Shown here one piece after another: positions 38,137-52,017 of a stretch of DNA of 64,000 nucleotides (position 1 is its first letter; each line of letters begins with the position of its first letter). A program made the translations under genes and the position numbers. Location: contig NC_079878.1 in assembly GCF_029227915.1 (NCBI RefSeq), forward strand, positions 31,771,501-31,835,500. Direction: 5' to 3'. Source of the DNA: Hydractinia symbiolongicarpus. Taxonomy: Eukaryota > Cnidaria > Hydrozoa > Anthoathecata > Hydractiniidae. Under the pieces are notes generated by a model, which did no database searches, had not been told where the DNA came from, and saw only the letters and a program-made list of their open reading frames with translations.

Positions 38137-40370
38137 CCCGTATAGTCAAAAGTATACAAAGAAAGTACCCAGGGAGTAAACTCATTTCCCGAACGATTTT
38201 TTAAATTACTTTTTCACCACTAAAACGCATGAGACTTGTAGTTTTTAAAAATGTTTTCATTTTTGATGAGACGCTGAATAAAAGAAGTTTAATCGCCGGC
38301 AAACGAAAAACTGCGATTTCCCGTAAATCCTGGACTCGGCCCGTATAGTCAAAAGTATACAAAGAAAGTACCCAGGGAGTAAACTCATTTCCCAAACGAT
38401 TTTTTAAATTATTATTCCACCACATAAACGCATGAGACTTGTAGTTTTTAAAAATGTTTTCATTTTTGATGAGACGCTGAATAAAAGAAGGTTAATCGCC
38501 GGCAAACGAAAACCCGCGATTTCTTGTAAATCCCGGACTCGGCCCGTATAGTTAAAAGTATACAAGGAAAGTACCCAGTGAGTAAACTCATTTCCCGAAC
38601 GAATTTTTAAATTATTTTTTCACCACTAAAACGTATGAGACTTGTAGTTTTCAGAAATGTTTTCATTTTTGATGAGACGCTTAATGAAAGAGGTTTAATC
38701 GCCGGAAAACGAAAACCCGCGATTTCCTGTAAATCCCGGGCTTGGCCCGTATAGTCGAATGTATACAAAGAAAGTACCCTGTGAGTAAACTCATTTCCAA
38801 TACGATTTTTTTTAATTATTTTTTCACCACTAAAACGCATGAGACTTGTAGTTTTCAAAAATGTTTTCATTTTTGATGAGACGCTGAATAAAAGAAGTTT
38901 AATCGCCTGCAAACAAAAACCCGCGATTTCCCGTAAATCCCGGCTTGGCCCGTATAGTCAAAAGTATACAAAGAAAGTACCCAGGGTGTAAACTCATTTC
39001 CCGAACGATTTTTTAAATTATTATTTCACCACTAAAGCCCATGAGACTTGTAGTATTTAAAAATACTTTCATTTTTGATGAGACGCTGAATAAAAGAAGT
39101 TTAATCGCCGGCAAACAAAAACCCGCGACTTCCCGTAAATCCCGGACTCGGCCCGTATAGTCAAAAGTATACAAAGAAAGTACCCAGGGAGTAAACTCAT
39201 TTCCCGAACGATTTTTTAAATTATTTTTTCACCACTAAAACGCATGAGACTTGTAGTTTTCAAAAATGTTTTCATTTTTGATGAAACGCTGAATAAAAGA
39301 AGTTTAATCGCCGGCAAACAAAAACCTGCGATTTCCCGTAAATCCCGGACTCGGCCCGTATAGTCAAAAGTATACAAAGAGAGTACCCAGGGTGTAAACT
39401 CATTTCCAGAACGATTTTTTAAATTATTTTTTCACCACTAAAACGCATGAGACTTGTAGTTTTCAAAAATGTTTTCATTTTTGATGAGACGCTGAATAAA
39501 AGAAGTTTAATCGCCGGCAAACGAAAACCTGCGATTTCCCGTAAATCCCGGACTCGGCCCGTATATTCAAAAGTATACAAAGAGAGTACCCAGGGTGTAA
39601 ACTCATTTCCCGAACGATTTTTTAAATTATTTTTTCACCACTAAAACGCATGAGACTGGTAGTTTTCAAAAATGTTTTCATTTTTGATGAGACGCTTAAT
39701 GAAAGAGGTTTAATCGCCGGAAAACGAAAACCCGCGATTTCCCGTAAATCCCGGGCTTGGCCCGTATAGTCGAATGTATACAAAGAAAGTACCCTGTGAG
39801 TAAACTCATTTCCCGAACGATTTTTTAAATTATTTTTTCACCACTAAAACGCATGAGACTTGTAGTTTTCAAAAATGTTTTCATTTTTGATGAGACGCTT
39901 AATGAAAGAGGTTTAATCGCCGGAAAACGAAAACCCGCGATTTCCCGTAAATCCCGGGCTTGGCCCGTATAGTCGAATGTATACAAAGAAAGTACCCTGT
40001 GAGTAAACTCATTTCCAGAACGATTTTTTTTAATTATTTTTTCACCACTAAAACGCACAAGACTTGTAGTTTTTAAAAATGTTTTCATTTTTGATGAGAC
40101 GCTGAATAAAAGAAGTTTAATCGCCGGCAAACGAAAACCAGCGATTTCCCGTAAATCCCGGACTCGGCCCGTATAGTCAATAGTATACAAAGAAAGTACC
40201 CAGGGTGTAAACTCATTTCTCGAACGATTTTTTAAATTATTTTTTCACCACTAAAACGCATGAGACTTGTAGTTTTCAAAAATGTTTTCATTTTTGATGA
40301 GAGGCTGAATAAAAGAAGTTTAATCGCCGGCAAACAAAAACCCGCGATTTCCCGTAAATCCCGGGCTTGG
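38137..40370. repeat. HOR-D unit 2, 11 monomers
   Basis: Unit of 2234 bp, shorter than unit 1 by three monomers. The ttcaattaac monomer and neighbours are missing. The joining monomer near 38.6 kb has an acgtatgag / cagaaatg start and a cgcttaatgaaagagg end, a hybrid that records the deletion. Confidence 0.87.
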
Positions 40371-43300
40371 CCCGTATAGTCAAAAGTATACAAAGAAAGT
40401 ACCCAGGGAGTAAACTCATTTCCCGAACGATTTTTTAAATTACTTTTTCACCACTAAAACGCATGAGACTTGTAGTTTTTAAAAATGTTTTCATTTTTGA
40501 TGAGACGCTGAATAAAAGAAGTTTAATCGCCGGCAAACGAAAAACTGCGATTTCCCGTAAATCCTGGACTCGGCCCGTATAGTCAAAAGTATACAAAGAA
40601 AGTACCCAGGGAGTAAACTCATTTCCCAAACGATTTTTTAAATTATTATTCCACCACATAAACGCATGAGACTTGTAGTTTTTAAAAATGTTTTCATTTT
40701 TGATGAGACGCTGAATAAAAGAAGGTTAATCGCCGGCAAACGAAAACCCGCGATTTCTTGTAAATCCCGGACTCGGCCCGTATAGTTAAAAGTATACAAG
40801 GAAAGTACCCAGTGAGTAAACTCATTTCCCGAACGAATTTTTAAATTATTTTTTCACCACTAAAACGTATGAGACTTGTAGTTTTCAGAAATGTTTTCAT
40901 TTTTGATGAGACGCTTAATGAAAGTGGTTTAATCGCCGGCAAACGAAAACCGGCGATTTCCCGTAAATCCCGGGCTTGGCCCGTATAGTCAAATGTATAC
41001 AAAGAAAGTACCCTTTGAGAAAACTCATTTCCAAAAACGATTTTTTCAATTAACTTTTCACCACTAAAACGCTTGAGACTTGTAGTTTTCAAAAATGTTT
41101 TCATTTTTGATGAGACGCTAAATAAAAGAAGTTTAATCGCCGGCAAACAAAAACCCGCGACTTCCCGTAAATCCCGGACTCGGCCCGTATAGTCAAAAGT
41201 ATACAAAGAAAGTACCCAGGGAGTAAACTCATTTCCCGAACGATTTTTTAAGTTATTTTTTCACCACTAAAACGCATGAGACTTGTAGTTTTCAAAAATG
41301 TTTTCATTTTTGATGAGACGCTGAATAAAAGAAGTTTAATCGCCGGAAAACGAAAACCTGCGATTTCCCGTAAATCCCGGACTCGGCCCGTATAGTCAAA
41401 AGTATACAAAGAGAGTACCCAGGGTGTAAACTCATTTCCCGAACGATTTTTTAAATTATTTTTTCACCACTAAAACGCATGAGACTTGTAGTTTTCAAAA
41501 ATGTTTTCATTTTTGATGAGACGCTTAATGAAAGAGGTTTAATCGCCGGAAAACGAAAACCCGCGATTTCCTGTAAATCCCGGGCTTGGCCCGTATAGTC
41601 GAATGTATACAAAGAAAGTACCCTGTGAGTAAACTCATTTCCAATATGATTTTTTTTAATTATTTTTTCACCACTAAAACGCATGAGACTTGTAGTTTTC
41701 AAAAATGTTTTCATTTTTGATGAGACGCTGAATAAAAGAAGTTTAATCGCCTGCAAACAAAAACCCGCGATTTCCCGTAAATCCCGGCTTGGCCCGTATA
41801 GTCAAAAGTATACAAAGAAAGTACCCAGGGTGTAAACTCATTTCCCGAACGATTTTTTAAATTATTATTTCACCACTAAAGCCCATGAGACTTGTAGTAT
41901 ATAAAAATACTTTCATTTTTGATGAGACGCTGAATAAAAGAAGTTTAATCGCCGGCAAACAAAAACCCGCGACTTCCCGTAAATCCCGGACTCGGCCCGT
42001 ATAGTCAAAAGTATACAAAGAAAGTACCCAGGGAGTAAACTCATTTCCCGAACGATTTTTTAAATTATTTTTTCACCACTAAAACGCATGAGACTTGTAG
42101 TTTTCAAAAATGTTTTCATTTTTGATGAAACGCTGAATAAAAGAAGTTTAATCGCCGGCAAACGAAAACCTGCGATTTCCCGTAAATCCCGGACTCGGCC
42201 CGTATAGTCAAAAGTATACAAAGAGAGTACCCAGGGTGTAAACTCATTTCCAGAACGATTTTTTAAATTATTTTTTCACCACTAAAACGCATGAGACTTG
42301 TAGTTTTCAAAAATGTTTTCATTTTTGATGAGACGCTGAATAAAAGAAGTTTAATCGCCGGCAAACGAAAACCTGCGATTTCCCGTAAATCCCGGACTCG
42401 GCCCGTATATTCAAAAGTATACAAAGAGAGTACCCAGGGTGTAAACTCATTTCCCGAACGATTTTTTAAATTATTTTTTCACCACTAAAACGCATGAGAC
42501 TTGTAGTTTTCAAAAATGTTTTCATTTTTGATGAGACGCTTAATGAAAGAGGTTTAATCGCCGGAAAACGAAAACCCGCGATTTCCCGTAAATCCCGGGC
42601 TTGGCCCGTATAGTCGAATGTATACAAAGAAAGTACCCTGTGAGTAAACTCATTTCCCGAACGATTTTTTAAATTATTTTTTCACCACTAAAACGCATAA
42701 GACTTGTAGTTTTCAAAAATGTTTTCATTTTTGATGAGACGCTTAATGAAAGAGGTTTAATCGCCGGAAAACGAAAACCCGCGATTTCCCGTAAATCCCG
42801 GGCTTGGCCCGTATAGTCGAATGTATACAAAGAAAGTACCCTGTGAGTAAACTCATTTCCAGAACGATTTTTTTTAATTATTTTTTCACCACTAAAACGC
42901 ACAAGACTTGTAGTTTTTAAAAATGTTTTCATTTTTGATGAGACGCTGAATAAAAGAAGTTTAATCGCCGGCAAACGAAAACCCGCGATTTCCCGTAAAT
43001 CCCGGCTTGGCCCGTATAGTCAAAAGTATACAAAAAAAGTACCCAGGGTGTAAACTCATTTCTCGAACGATTTTTTAAATTATTATTTCACCACTAACGC
43101 CCATGAGACTTGTAGTATTTAAAAATACTTTCATTTTTGATGAGACGCTGAATAAAAGAAGTTTAATCGCCGGCAAACAAAAACCCGCGACTTCCCGTAA
43201 ATCCCGGACTCGGCCCGTATAGTCAAAAGTATACAAAGAAAGTACCCAGGGAGTAAACTCATTTCCCGAACGATTATTTAAATTATTTTTTCACCACTAA

Positions 43301-46300
43301 AACGCATGAGACTTGTAGTTTTCAAAAATGTTTTCATTTTTGATGAAACGCTGAATAAATGAAGATTAATCGCCGGCAAACGAAAACCTGCGATTTCCCG
43401 TAAATCCCGGACTCGGCCCGTATAGTCAAAAGTATACAAAGAGAGTACCCAGGGTGTAAACTCATTTCCCGAACGATTTTTTAAATTCATTTCCAAACTC
43501 ATTTCCAAAACGATTTTTTCAATTAACTTTTCACCACTAAAACGCTTGAGACTTGTAGTTTTCAAAAATGTTTTCATTTTTGATGAGACGCTAAATAAAA
43601 GAAGTTTAATCGCCGGCAAACAAAAACCCGCGACTTCCCGTAAATCCCGGACTCGGCCCGTATAGTCAAAAGTGTACAATGAAAGTACCCAGGGAGTAAA
43701 CTCATTTCCCGAACGATTTTTTAAGTTATTTTTTCACCACTAAAACGCATGAGACTTGTAGTTTTCAAAAATGTTTTCATTTTTGATGAGACGCTTAATG
43801 AAAGAGGTTTAATCGCCGGAAAACGAAAACCCGCGATTTCCCGTAAATCCCGGGCTTGGCCCGTATAGTCGAATGTATACAAAGAAAGTACCCTGTGAGT
43901 AAACTCATTTCCAATACGATTTTTTTAAATTACTTTTTCACCACTAAAACGCATAAGACTTGTAGTTTTTAAAAATGTTTTCATTTTTGATGAGACGCTG
44001 AATAAAAGAAGTTTAATCGCCGGCAAACGAAAACCCGCGATTTCCCGTAAATCCCGGCTTGGCCCGTATAGTCAAAAGTATACAAAGAAATTACCCAGGG
44101 TGTAAACTCATTTCCCGAACGATTTTTTAAATTATTGTTTCACCACTAAAGCCCATGAGACTTGTAGTATTTAAAATAACTTTCATTTTTGATGAGACGC
44201 TGAATAAAAGAAGTTTAATCGCCGGCAAACAAAAACCCGCGACTTCCCGTAAATCCCGGACTCGGCCCGCATAGTCAAAAGTATACAAAGAAAGTACCCA
44301 GGGAGTAAACTCATTTCCCGAACGATTTTTTAAATTATTTTTTCACCACTAAAACGCATGAGACTTGTAGTTTTCAAAAATGTTTTCATTTTTGATGAAA
44401 CGCTGAATAAAAGAAGTATAATCGCCGGCAAACGAAAACCTACGATTTCCCGTAAATCCCGGACTCGGCCCGTGTAGTCAAAAGTATACAAAGAGAGTAC
44501 CCAGGGTGTAAACTCATTTCCCGAACGATTTTTTAAATTATTTTTTCACCACTAAAACGCATGAGACTTGTAGTTTTTAAAAATGTTTTCATTTTTGATG
44601 AGACGCTGAATAAAAGAAGTTTAATCGCCGGCAAACGAAAACCTGCGATTTCCCGTAAATCCCGGACTCGGCCCGTATATTCAAAAGTATACAAAGAGAG
44701 TACCCAGGGTGTAAACTCATTTCCCGAACGATTTTTTAAATTATTTTTTCACCACTAAAACGCATGAGACTTGTAGTTTTCAAAAATGTTTTCATTTTTA
44801 ATGAGACGCTGAATAAAAGAAGGTTAATCGCCGGAAAACGAAAACCCGCGATTTCCCGTAAATCCCGGGCTTGGCCCGTATAGTCGAATGTATACAAAGA
44901 AAGTACCCTGTGAGTAAACTCATTTCCCGAACGATTTTTTAAATTATTTTTTCACCACTAAAACGCATGAGACTTGTAGTTTTCAAAAATGTTTTCATTT
45001 TTGATGAGACGCTTAATGAAAGAGGTTTAATCGCCGGAAAACGAAAACCCGCGATTTCCCGTAAATCCCGGGCTTGGCCCGTATAGTCGAATGTATACAA
45101 AGAAAGTACCCTGTGAGTAAACTCATTTCCAGAACGATTTTTTTTAATTATTTTTTCACCACTAAAACGCACAAGACTTGTAGTTTTTAAAAATGTTTTC
45201 ATTTTTGATGAGACGCTGAATAAAAGAAGTTTAATCGCCGGCAAACAAAAACCCGCGATTTCCCGTAAATCCCGGCTTGGCCCGTATAGTCAAAAGTATA
45301 CAAAGAAAGTACCCAGGGTGTAAACTCATTTCCCGAACGATTTTTTAAATTATTATTTCACCACTAACGCCCATGAGACTTGTAGTATTTAAAAATACTT
45401 TCATTTTTGATGAGACGCTGAATAAAAGAAGTTTAATCGCCGGCAAACAAAAACCCGCTACTTCCCGTAAATCCCGGACTCGGCCCGTATAGTCAAAAGT
45501 ATACAAAGAAAGTACCCAGGGAGTAAACTCATTTCCCGAACGATTATTTAAATTATTTTTTCACCACTAAAACGCATGAGACTTGTAGTTTTCAAAAATG
45601 TTTTCATTTTTGATGAAACGCTGAATAAAAGAAGTTTAATCGCCGGCAAACGAAAACCTGCGATTTCCCGTAAATCCCGGACTCGGCCCGTATAGTCAAA
45701 AGTGTACAAAGAGAGTACCCAGGGTGTAAACTCATTTCCAGAACGATTTTTTAAATTATTTTTTCACCACTAAAACGCATGAGACTTGTAGTTTTCAAAA
45801 ATGTTTTCATTTTTGATGAGACGCTGAATAAAAGAAGTTTAATCGCCGGCAAACGAAAACCTGCGATTTCCCGTAAATCCCGGACTCGGCCCGTATATTC
45901 AAAAGTATACAAAGAGAGTACCCAGGGTGTAAACTCATTTCCCGAACGATTTTTTAAATTATTTTTTCACCACTAAAACGCATGAGACTTGTAGTTTTCA
46001 AAAATGTTTTCATTTTTGATGAGACGCTTAATGAAAGAGGTTTAATCGCCGGAAAACGAAAACCCGCGATTTCCCGTAAATCCCGGGCTTGGCCCGTATA
46101 GTCGAATGTATACAAAGAAAGTACCCTGTGAGTAAACTCATTTCCCGAACGATTTTTTAAATTACTTTTTCACCACTAAAACGCATGAGACTTGTAGTTT
46201 TCAAAAATGTTTTCATTTTTGATGAGACGCTTAATGAAAGATTTTAATCGCCGGAAAACGAAAACCCGCGATTTCCCGTAAATCCCGGGCTTGGCCCGTA

Positions 46301-46701
46301 TAGTCGAATGTATACAAAGAAAGTACCCTGTGAGTAAACTCATTTCCAGAACGATTTTTTTTAATTATTTTTTCACCACTAAAACGCACAAGACTTGTAG
46401 TTTTTAAAAATGTTTTCATTTTTGATGAGACGCTGAATAAAAGAAGTTTAATCGCCGGCAAACGAAAACCCGCGATTTCCCGTAAATCCCGGACTCGGCC
46501 CGTATAGTCAATAGTATACAAAGAAAGTACCCAGGGTGTAAACTCATTTCTCGAACGATTTTTTAAATTATTTTTTCACCACTAAAACGCATGAGACTTG
46601 TAGTTTTCAAAAATGTTTTCATTTTTGATGAGAGGCTGAATAAAAGAAGTTTAATCGCCGGCAAACAAAAACCCGCGATTTCCCGTAAATCCCGGGCTTG
46701 G
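40371..46701. repeat. HOR-D unit 3, 31 monomers
   Basis: Unit of 6331 bp: 30 monomers near 203 bp and one of 240 bp. It contains the HOR-D order followed by further partial rounds of the same subtypes; cgtatattcaaaag monomers lie near 42.4, 44.7 and 45.9 kb. It is repeated as unit 4 at an offset of 6331 bp. Confidence 0.86.
43417..43656. repeat. Aberrant 240-bp monomer, copy 1
   Basis: The distance between successive cccgtatag motifs is 240 bp. The extra 37 bp come from re-entry into the catttcc region: cgattttttaaattcatttc is followed by caaactcatttccaaaacg and then ttcaattaac. One monomer was joined out of register to an m3-type monomer, duplicating its catttcc-acgatttttt part. Confidence 0.93.
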
Positions 46702-49700
46702 CCCGTATAGTCAAAAGTATACAAAGAAAGTACCCAGGGAGTAAACTCATTTCCCGAACGATTTTTTAAATTACTTTTTCACCACTAAAACGCATGAGAC
46801 TTGTAGTTTTTAAAAATGTTTTCATTTTTGATGAGACGCTGAATAAAAGAAGTTTAATCGCCGGCAAACGAAAACCTGCGATTTCCCGTAAATCCTGGAC
46901 TCGGCCCGTATAGTCAAAAGTATACAAAGAAAGTACCCAGGGAGTAAACTCATTTCCCAAACGATTTTTTAAATTATTATTCCACCACATAAACGCATGA
47001 GACTTGTAGTTTTTAAAAATGTTTTCATTTTTGATGAGACGCTGAATAAAAGAAGGTTAATCGCCGGCAAACGAAAACCCGCGATTTCTTGTAAATCCCG
47101 GACTCGGCCCGTATAGTTAAAAGTATACAAGGAAAGTACCCAGTGAGTAAACTCATTTCCCGAACGAATTTTTAAATTATTTTTTCACCACTAAAACGTA
47201 TGAGACTTGTAGTTTTCAGAAATGTTTTCATTTTTGATGAGACGCTTAATGAAAGTGGTTTAATCGCCGGCAAACGAAAACCGGCGATTTCCCGTAAATC
47301 CCGGGCTTGGCCCGTATAGTCAAATGTATACAAAGAAAGTACCCTTTGAGAAAACTCATTTCCAAAAACGATTTTTTCAATTAACTTTTCACCACTAAAA
47401 CGCTTGAGACTTGTAGTTTTCAAAAATGTTTTCATTTTTGATGAGACGCTAAATAAAAGAAGTTTAATCGCCGGCAAACAAAAACCCGCGACTTCCCGTA
47501 AATCCCGGACTCGGCCCGTATAGTCAAAAGTATACAAAGAAAGTACCCAGGGAGTAAACTCATTTCCCGAACGATTTTTTAAGTTATTTTTTCACCACTA
47601 AAACGCATGAGACTTGTAGTTTTCAAAAATGTTTTCATTTTTGATGAGACGCTGAATAAAAGAAGTTTAATCGCCGGAAAACGAAAACCTGCGATTTCCC
47701 GTAAATCCCGGACTCGGCCCGTATAGTCAAAAGTATACAAAGAGAGTACCCAGGGTGTAAACTCATTTCCCGAACGATTTTTTAAATTATTTTTTCACCA
47801 CTAAAACGCATGAGACTTGTAGTTTTCAAAAATGTTTTCATTTTTGATGAGACGCTTAATGAAAGAGGTTTAATCGCCGGAAAACGAAAACCCGCGATTT
47901 CCTGTAAATCCCGGGCTTGGCCCGTATAGTCGAATGTATACAAAGAAAGTACCCTGTGAGTAAACTCATTTCCAATACGATTTTTTTTAATTATTTTTTC
48001 ACCACTAAAACGCATGAGACTTGTAGTTTTCAAAAATGTTTTCATTTTTGATGAGACGCTAAATAAAAGAAGTTTAATCGCCTGCAAACAAAAACCCGCG
48101 ATTTCCCGTAAATCCCGGCTTGGCCCGTATAGTCAAAAGTATACAAAGAAAGTACCCAGGGTGTAAACTCATTTCCCGAACGATTTTTTAAATTATTATT
48201 TCACCACTAAAGCCCATGAGACTTGTAGTATTTAAAAATACTTTCATTTTTGATGAGACGCTGAATAAAAGAAGTTTAATCGCCGGCAAACAAGAACCCG
48301 CGACTTCCCGTAAATCCCGGACTCGGCCCGTATAGTCAAAAGTATACAAAGAAAGTACCCAGGGAGTAAACTCATTTCCCGAACGATTTTTTAAATTATT
48401 TTTTCACCACTAAAACGCATGAGACTTGTAGTTTTCAAAAATGTTTTCATTTTTGATGAAACGCTGAATAAAAGAAGTTTAATCGCCGGCAAACGAAAAC
48501 CTGCGATTTCCCGTAAATCCCGGACTCGGCCCGTATAGTCAAAAGTATACAAAGAGAGTACCCAGGGTGTAAACTCATTTCCAGAACGATTTTTTAAATT
48601 ATTTTTTCACCACTAAAACGCATGAGACTTGTAGTTTTCAAAAATGTTTTCATTTTTGATGAGACGCTGAATAAAAGAAGTTTAATCGCCGGCAAACGAA
48701 AACCTGCGATTTCCCGTAAATCCCGGCCTCGGCCCGTATATTCAAAAGTATACAAAGAGAGTACCCAGGGTGTAAACTCATTTCCCGAACGATTTTTTAA
48801 ATTATTTTTTCACCACTAAAACGCATGAGACTTGTAGTTTTCAAAAATGTTTTCATTTTTGATGAGACGCTTAATGAAAGAGGTTTAATCGCCGGAAAAC
48901 GAAAACCCGCGATTTCCCGTAAATCCCGGGCTTGGCCCGTATAGTCGAATGTATACAAAGAAAGTACCCTGTGAGTAAACTCATTTCCCGAACGATTTTT
49001 TAAATTATTTTTTCACCACTAAAACGCATGAGACTTGTAGTTTTCAAAAATGTTTTCATTTTTGATGAGACGCTTAATGAAAGAGGTTTAATCGCCGGAA
49101 AACGAAAACCCGCGATTTCCCGTAAATCCCGGGCTTGGCCCGTATAGTCGAATGTATACAAAGAAAGTACCCTGTGAGTAAACTCATTTCCCGAACGATT
49201 TTTTAAATTATTTTTTCACCACTAAAACGCATGAGACTTGTAGTTTTCAAAAATGTTTTCATTTTTGATGAGACGCTTAATGAAAGAGGTTTAATCGCCC
49301 GAAAACGAAAACCCGCGATTTCCCGTAAATCCCGGGCTTGGCCCGTATAGTCGAATGTATACAAAGAAAGTACCCTGTGAGTAAACTCATTTCCAGAACG
49401 ATTTTTTTTAATTATTTTTTCACCACTAAAACGCACAAGACTTGTAGTTTTTAAAAATGTTTTCATTTTTGATGAGACGCTGAATAAAAGAAGTTTAATC
49501 GCCGGCAAACGAAAACCCGCGATTTCCCGTAAATCCCGGCTTGGCCCGTATAGTCAAAAGTATACAAAGAAAGTACCCAGGGTGTAAACTCATTTCTCGA
49601 ACGATTTTTTAAATTATTTTTTCACCACTAAAACGCATGAGACTTGTAGTTTTCAAAAATGTTTTCATTTTTGATGAAACGCTAAATAAAAGAAGTTTAA

Positions 49701-52017
49701 TCGCCGGCAAACAAAAACCCGCGACTTCCCGTAAATCCCGGACTCGGCCCGTATAGTCAAAAGTGTACAATGAAAGTACCCAGGGTGTAAACTCATTTCC
49801 CGAACGATTTTTTAAATTCATTTCCAAACTCATTTCCAAAACGATTTTTTCAATTAACTTTTCACCACTAAAACGCTTGAGACTTGTAGTTTTCAAAAAT
49901 GTTTTCATTTTTGATGAGACGCTAAATAAAAGAAGTTTAATCGCCGGCAAACAAAAACCCGCGACTTCCCGTAAATCCCGGACTCGGCCCGTATAGTCAA
50001 AAGTGTACAATGAAAGTACCCAGGGAGTAAACTCATTTCCCGAACGATTTTTTAAGTTATTTTTTCACCACTAAAACGCATGAGACTTGTAGTTTTTAAA
50101 AATGTTTTCATTTTTGATGAGACGCTGAATAAAAGAAGTTTAATCGCCGGCAAACGAAAACCTGCGATTTCCCGTAAATCCCGGACTCGGCCCGTATAGT
50201 CAAAAGTATACAAAGAGAGTACCCAGGGTGTAAACTCATTTCCCGAACGATTTTTTAAATTATTTTTTCACCACTAAAACGCATGAGACTTGTAGTTTTC
50301 AAAAATGTTTTCATTTTTGATGAGACGCTTAATGAAAGAGGTTTAATCGCCGGAAAACGAAAACCCGCGATTTCCCGTAAATCCCGGGCTTGGCCCGTAT
50401 AGTCGAATGTATACAAAGAAAGTACCCAGGGTGTAAACTCATTTCCCGAACGATTTTTTAAATTATTGTTTCACCACTAAAGCCCATGAGACTTGTAGTA
50501 TTTAAAAATACTTTCATTTTTGATGAGACGCTGAATAAAAGAAGTTTAATCGCCGGCAAACAAAAACCCGCGACTTCCCGTAAATCCCGGACTCGGCCCG
50601 CATAGTCAAAAGTATACAAAGAAAGTACCCAGGGAGTAAACTCATTTCCCGAACGATTTTTTAAATTATTTTTTCACCACTAAAACGCATGAGACTTGTA
50701 GTTTTCAAAAATGTTTTCATTTTTGATGAAACGCTGAATAAAAGAAGTATAATCGCCGGCAAACGAAAACCTACGATTTCCCGTAAATCCCGGACTCGGC
50801 CCGTGTAGTCAAAAGTATACAAAGAGAGTACCCAGGGTGTAAACTCATTTCCCGAACGATTTTTTAAATTATTTTTTCACCACTAAAACGCATGAGACTT
50901 GTAGTTTTCAAAAATGTTTTCATTTTTGATGAGACGCTGAATAAAAGAAGTTTAATCGCCGGCAAACGAAAACCTGCGATTTCCCGTAAATCCCGGACTC
51001 GGCCCGTATATTCAAAAGTATACAAAGAGAGTACCCAGGGTGTAAACTCATTTCCCGAACGATTTTTTAAATTATTTTTTCACCACTAAAACGCATGAGA
51101 CTTGTAGTTTTCAAAAATGTTTTCATTTTTAATGAGACGCTGAATAAAAGAAGGTTAATCGCCGGAAAACGAAAACCCGCGATTTCCCGTAAATCCCGGG
51201 CTTGGCCCGTATAGTCGAATGTATACAAAGAAAGTACCCTGTGAGTAAACTCATTTCCAGAACGATTTTTTTTAATTATTTTTTCACCACTAAAACGCAC
51301 AAGACTTGTAGTTTTTAAAAATGTTTTCATTTTTGATGAGACGCTGAATAAAAGAAGTTTAATCGCCGGCAAACAAAAACCCGCGATTTCCCGTAAATCC
51401 CGGCTTGGCCCGTATAGTCAAAAGTATACAAAGAAAGTACCCAGGGTGTAAACTCATTTCCCGAACGATTTTTTAAATTATTATTTCACCACTAACGCCC
51501 ATGAGACTTGTAGTATTTAAAAATACTTTCATTTTTGATGAGACGCTGAATAAAAGAAGTTTAATCGCCGGCAAACAAAAACCCGCTACTTCCCGTAAAT
51601 CCCGGACTCGGCCCGTATAGTCAAAAGTATACAAAGAAAGTACCCAGGGAGTAAACTCATTTCCCGAACGATTATTTAAATTATTTTTTCACCACTAAAA
51701 CGCATGAGACTTGTAGTTTTCAAAAATGTTTTCATTTTTGATGAAACGCTGAATAAAAGAAGTTTAATCGCCGGCAAACGAAAACCTGCGATTTCCCGTA
51801 AATCCCGGACTCGGCCCGTATAGTCAAAAGTATACAAAGAGAGTACCCAGGGTGTAAACTCATTTCCCGAACGATTTTTTAAATTATTTTTTCACCACTA
51901 AAACGCATGAGACTTGTAGCTTTCAAAAATGTTTTCATTTTTGATGAGACGCTGAATAAAAGAAGTTTAATCGCCTGCAAACAAAACCCCGCGATTTCCC
52001 GTAAATCCCGGGCTTGG
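46702..52017. repeat. HOR-D unit 4, 26 monomers
   Basis: Copy of unit 3 at an offset of 6331 bp over most of its length. It includes the second 240-bp monomer and the rare variants cggcccgcatag and cctacgatttccc (near 44.27-44.45 kb and 50.60-50.78 kb). It is shorter than unit 3 by five monomers, and its end runs into family E. Confidence 0.86.
49748..49987. repeat. Aberrant 240-bp monomer, copy 2
   Basis: The same out-of-register join as at 43417-43656, with the same scar sequence, placed 6331 bp downstream. One recombination event followed by duplication of the larger block explains both. Confidence 0.93.

Noticed and set aside
43278-43679. 133-codon minus-strand frame, also at 49609-50010
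   Set aside because: Longer only because the 37-bp scar in the 240-bp monomer restores frame between adjacent monomers. It is repeat sequence throughout.
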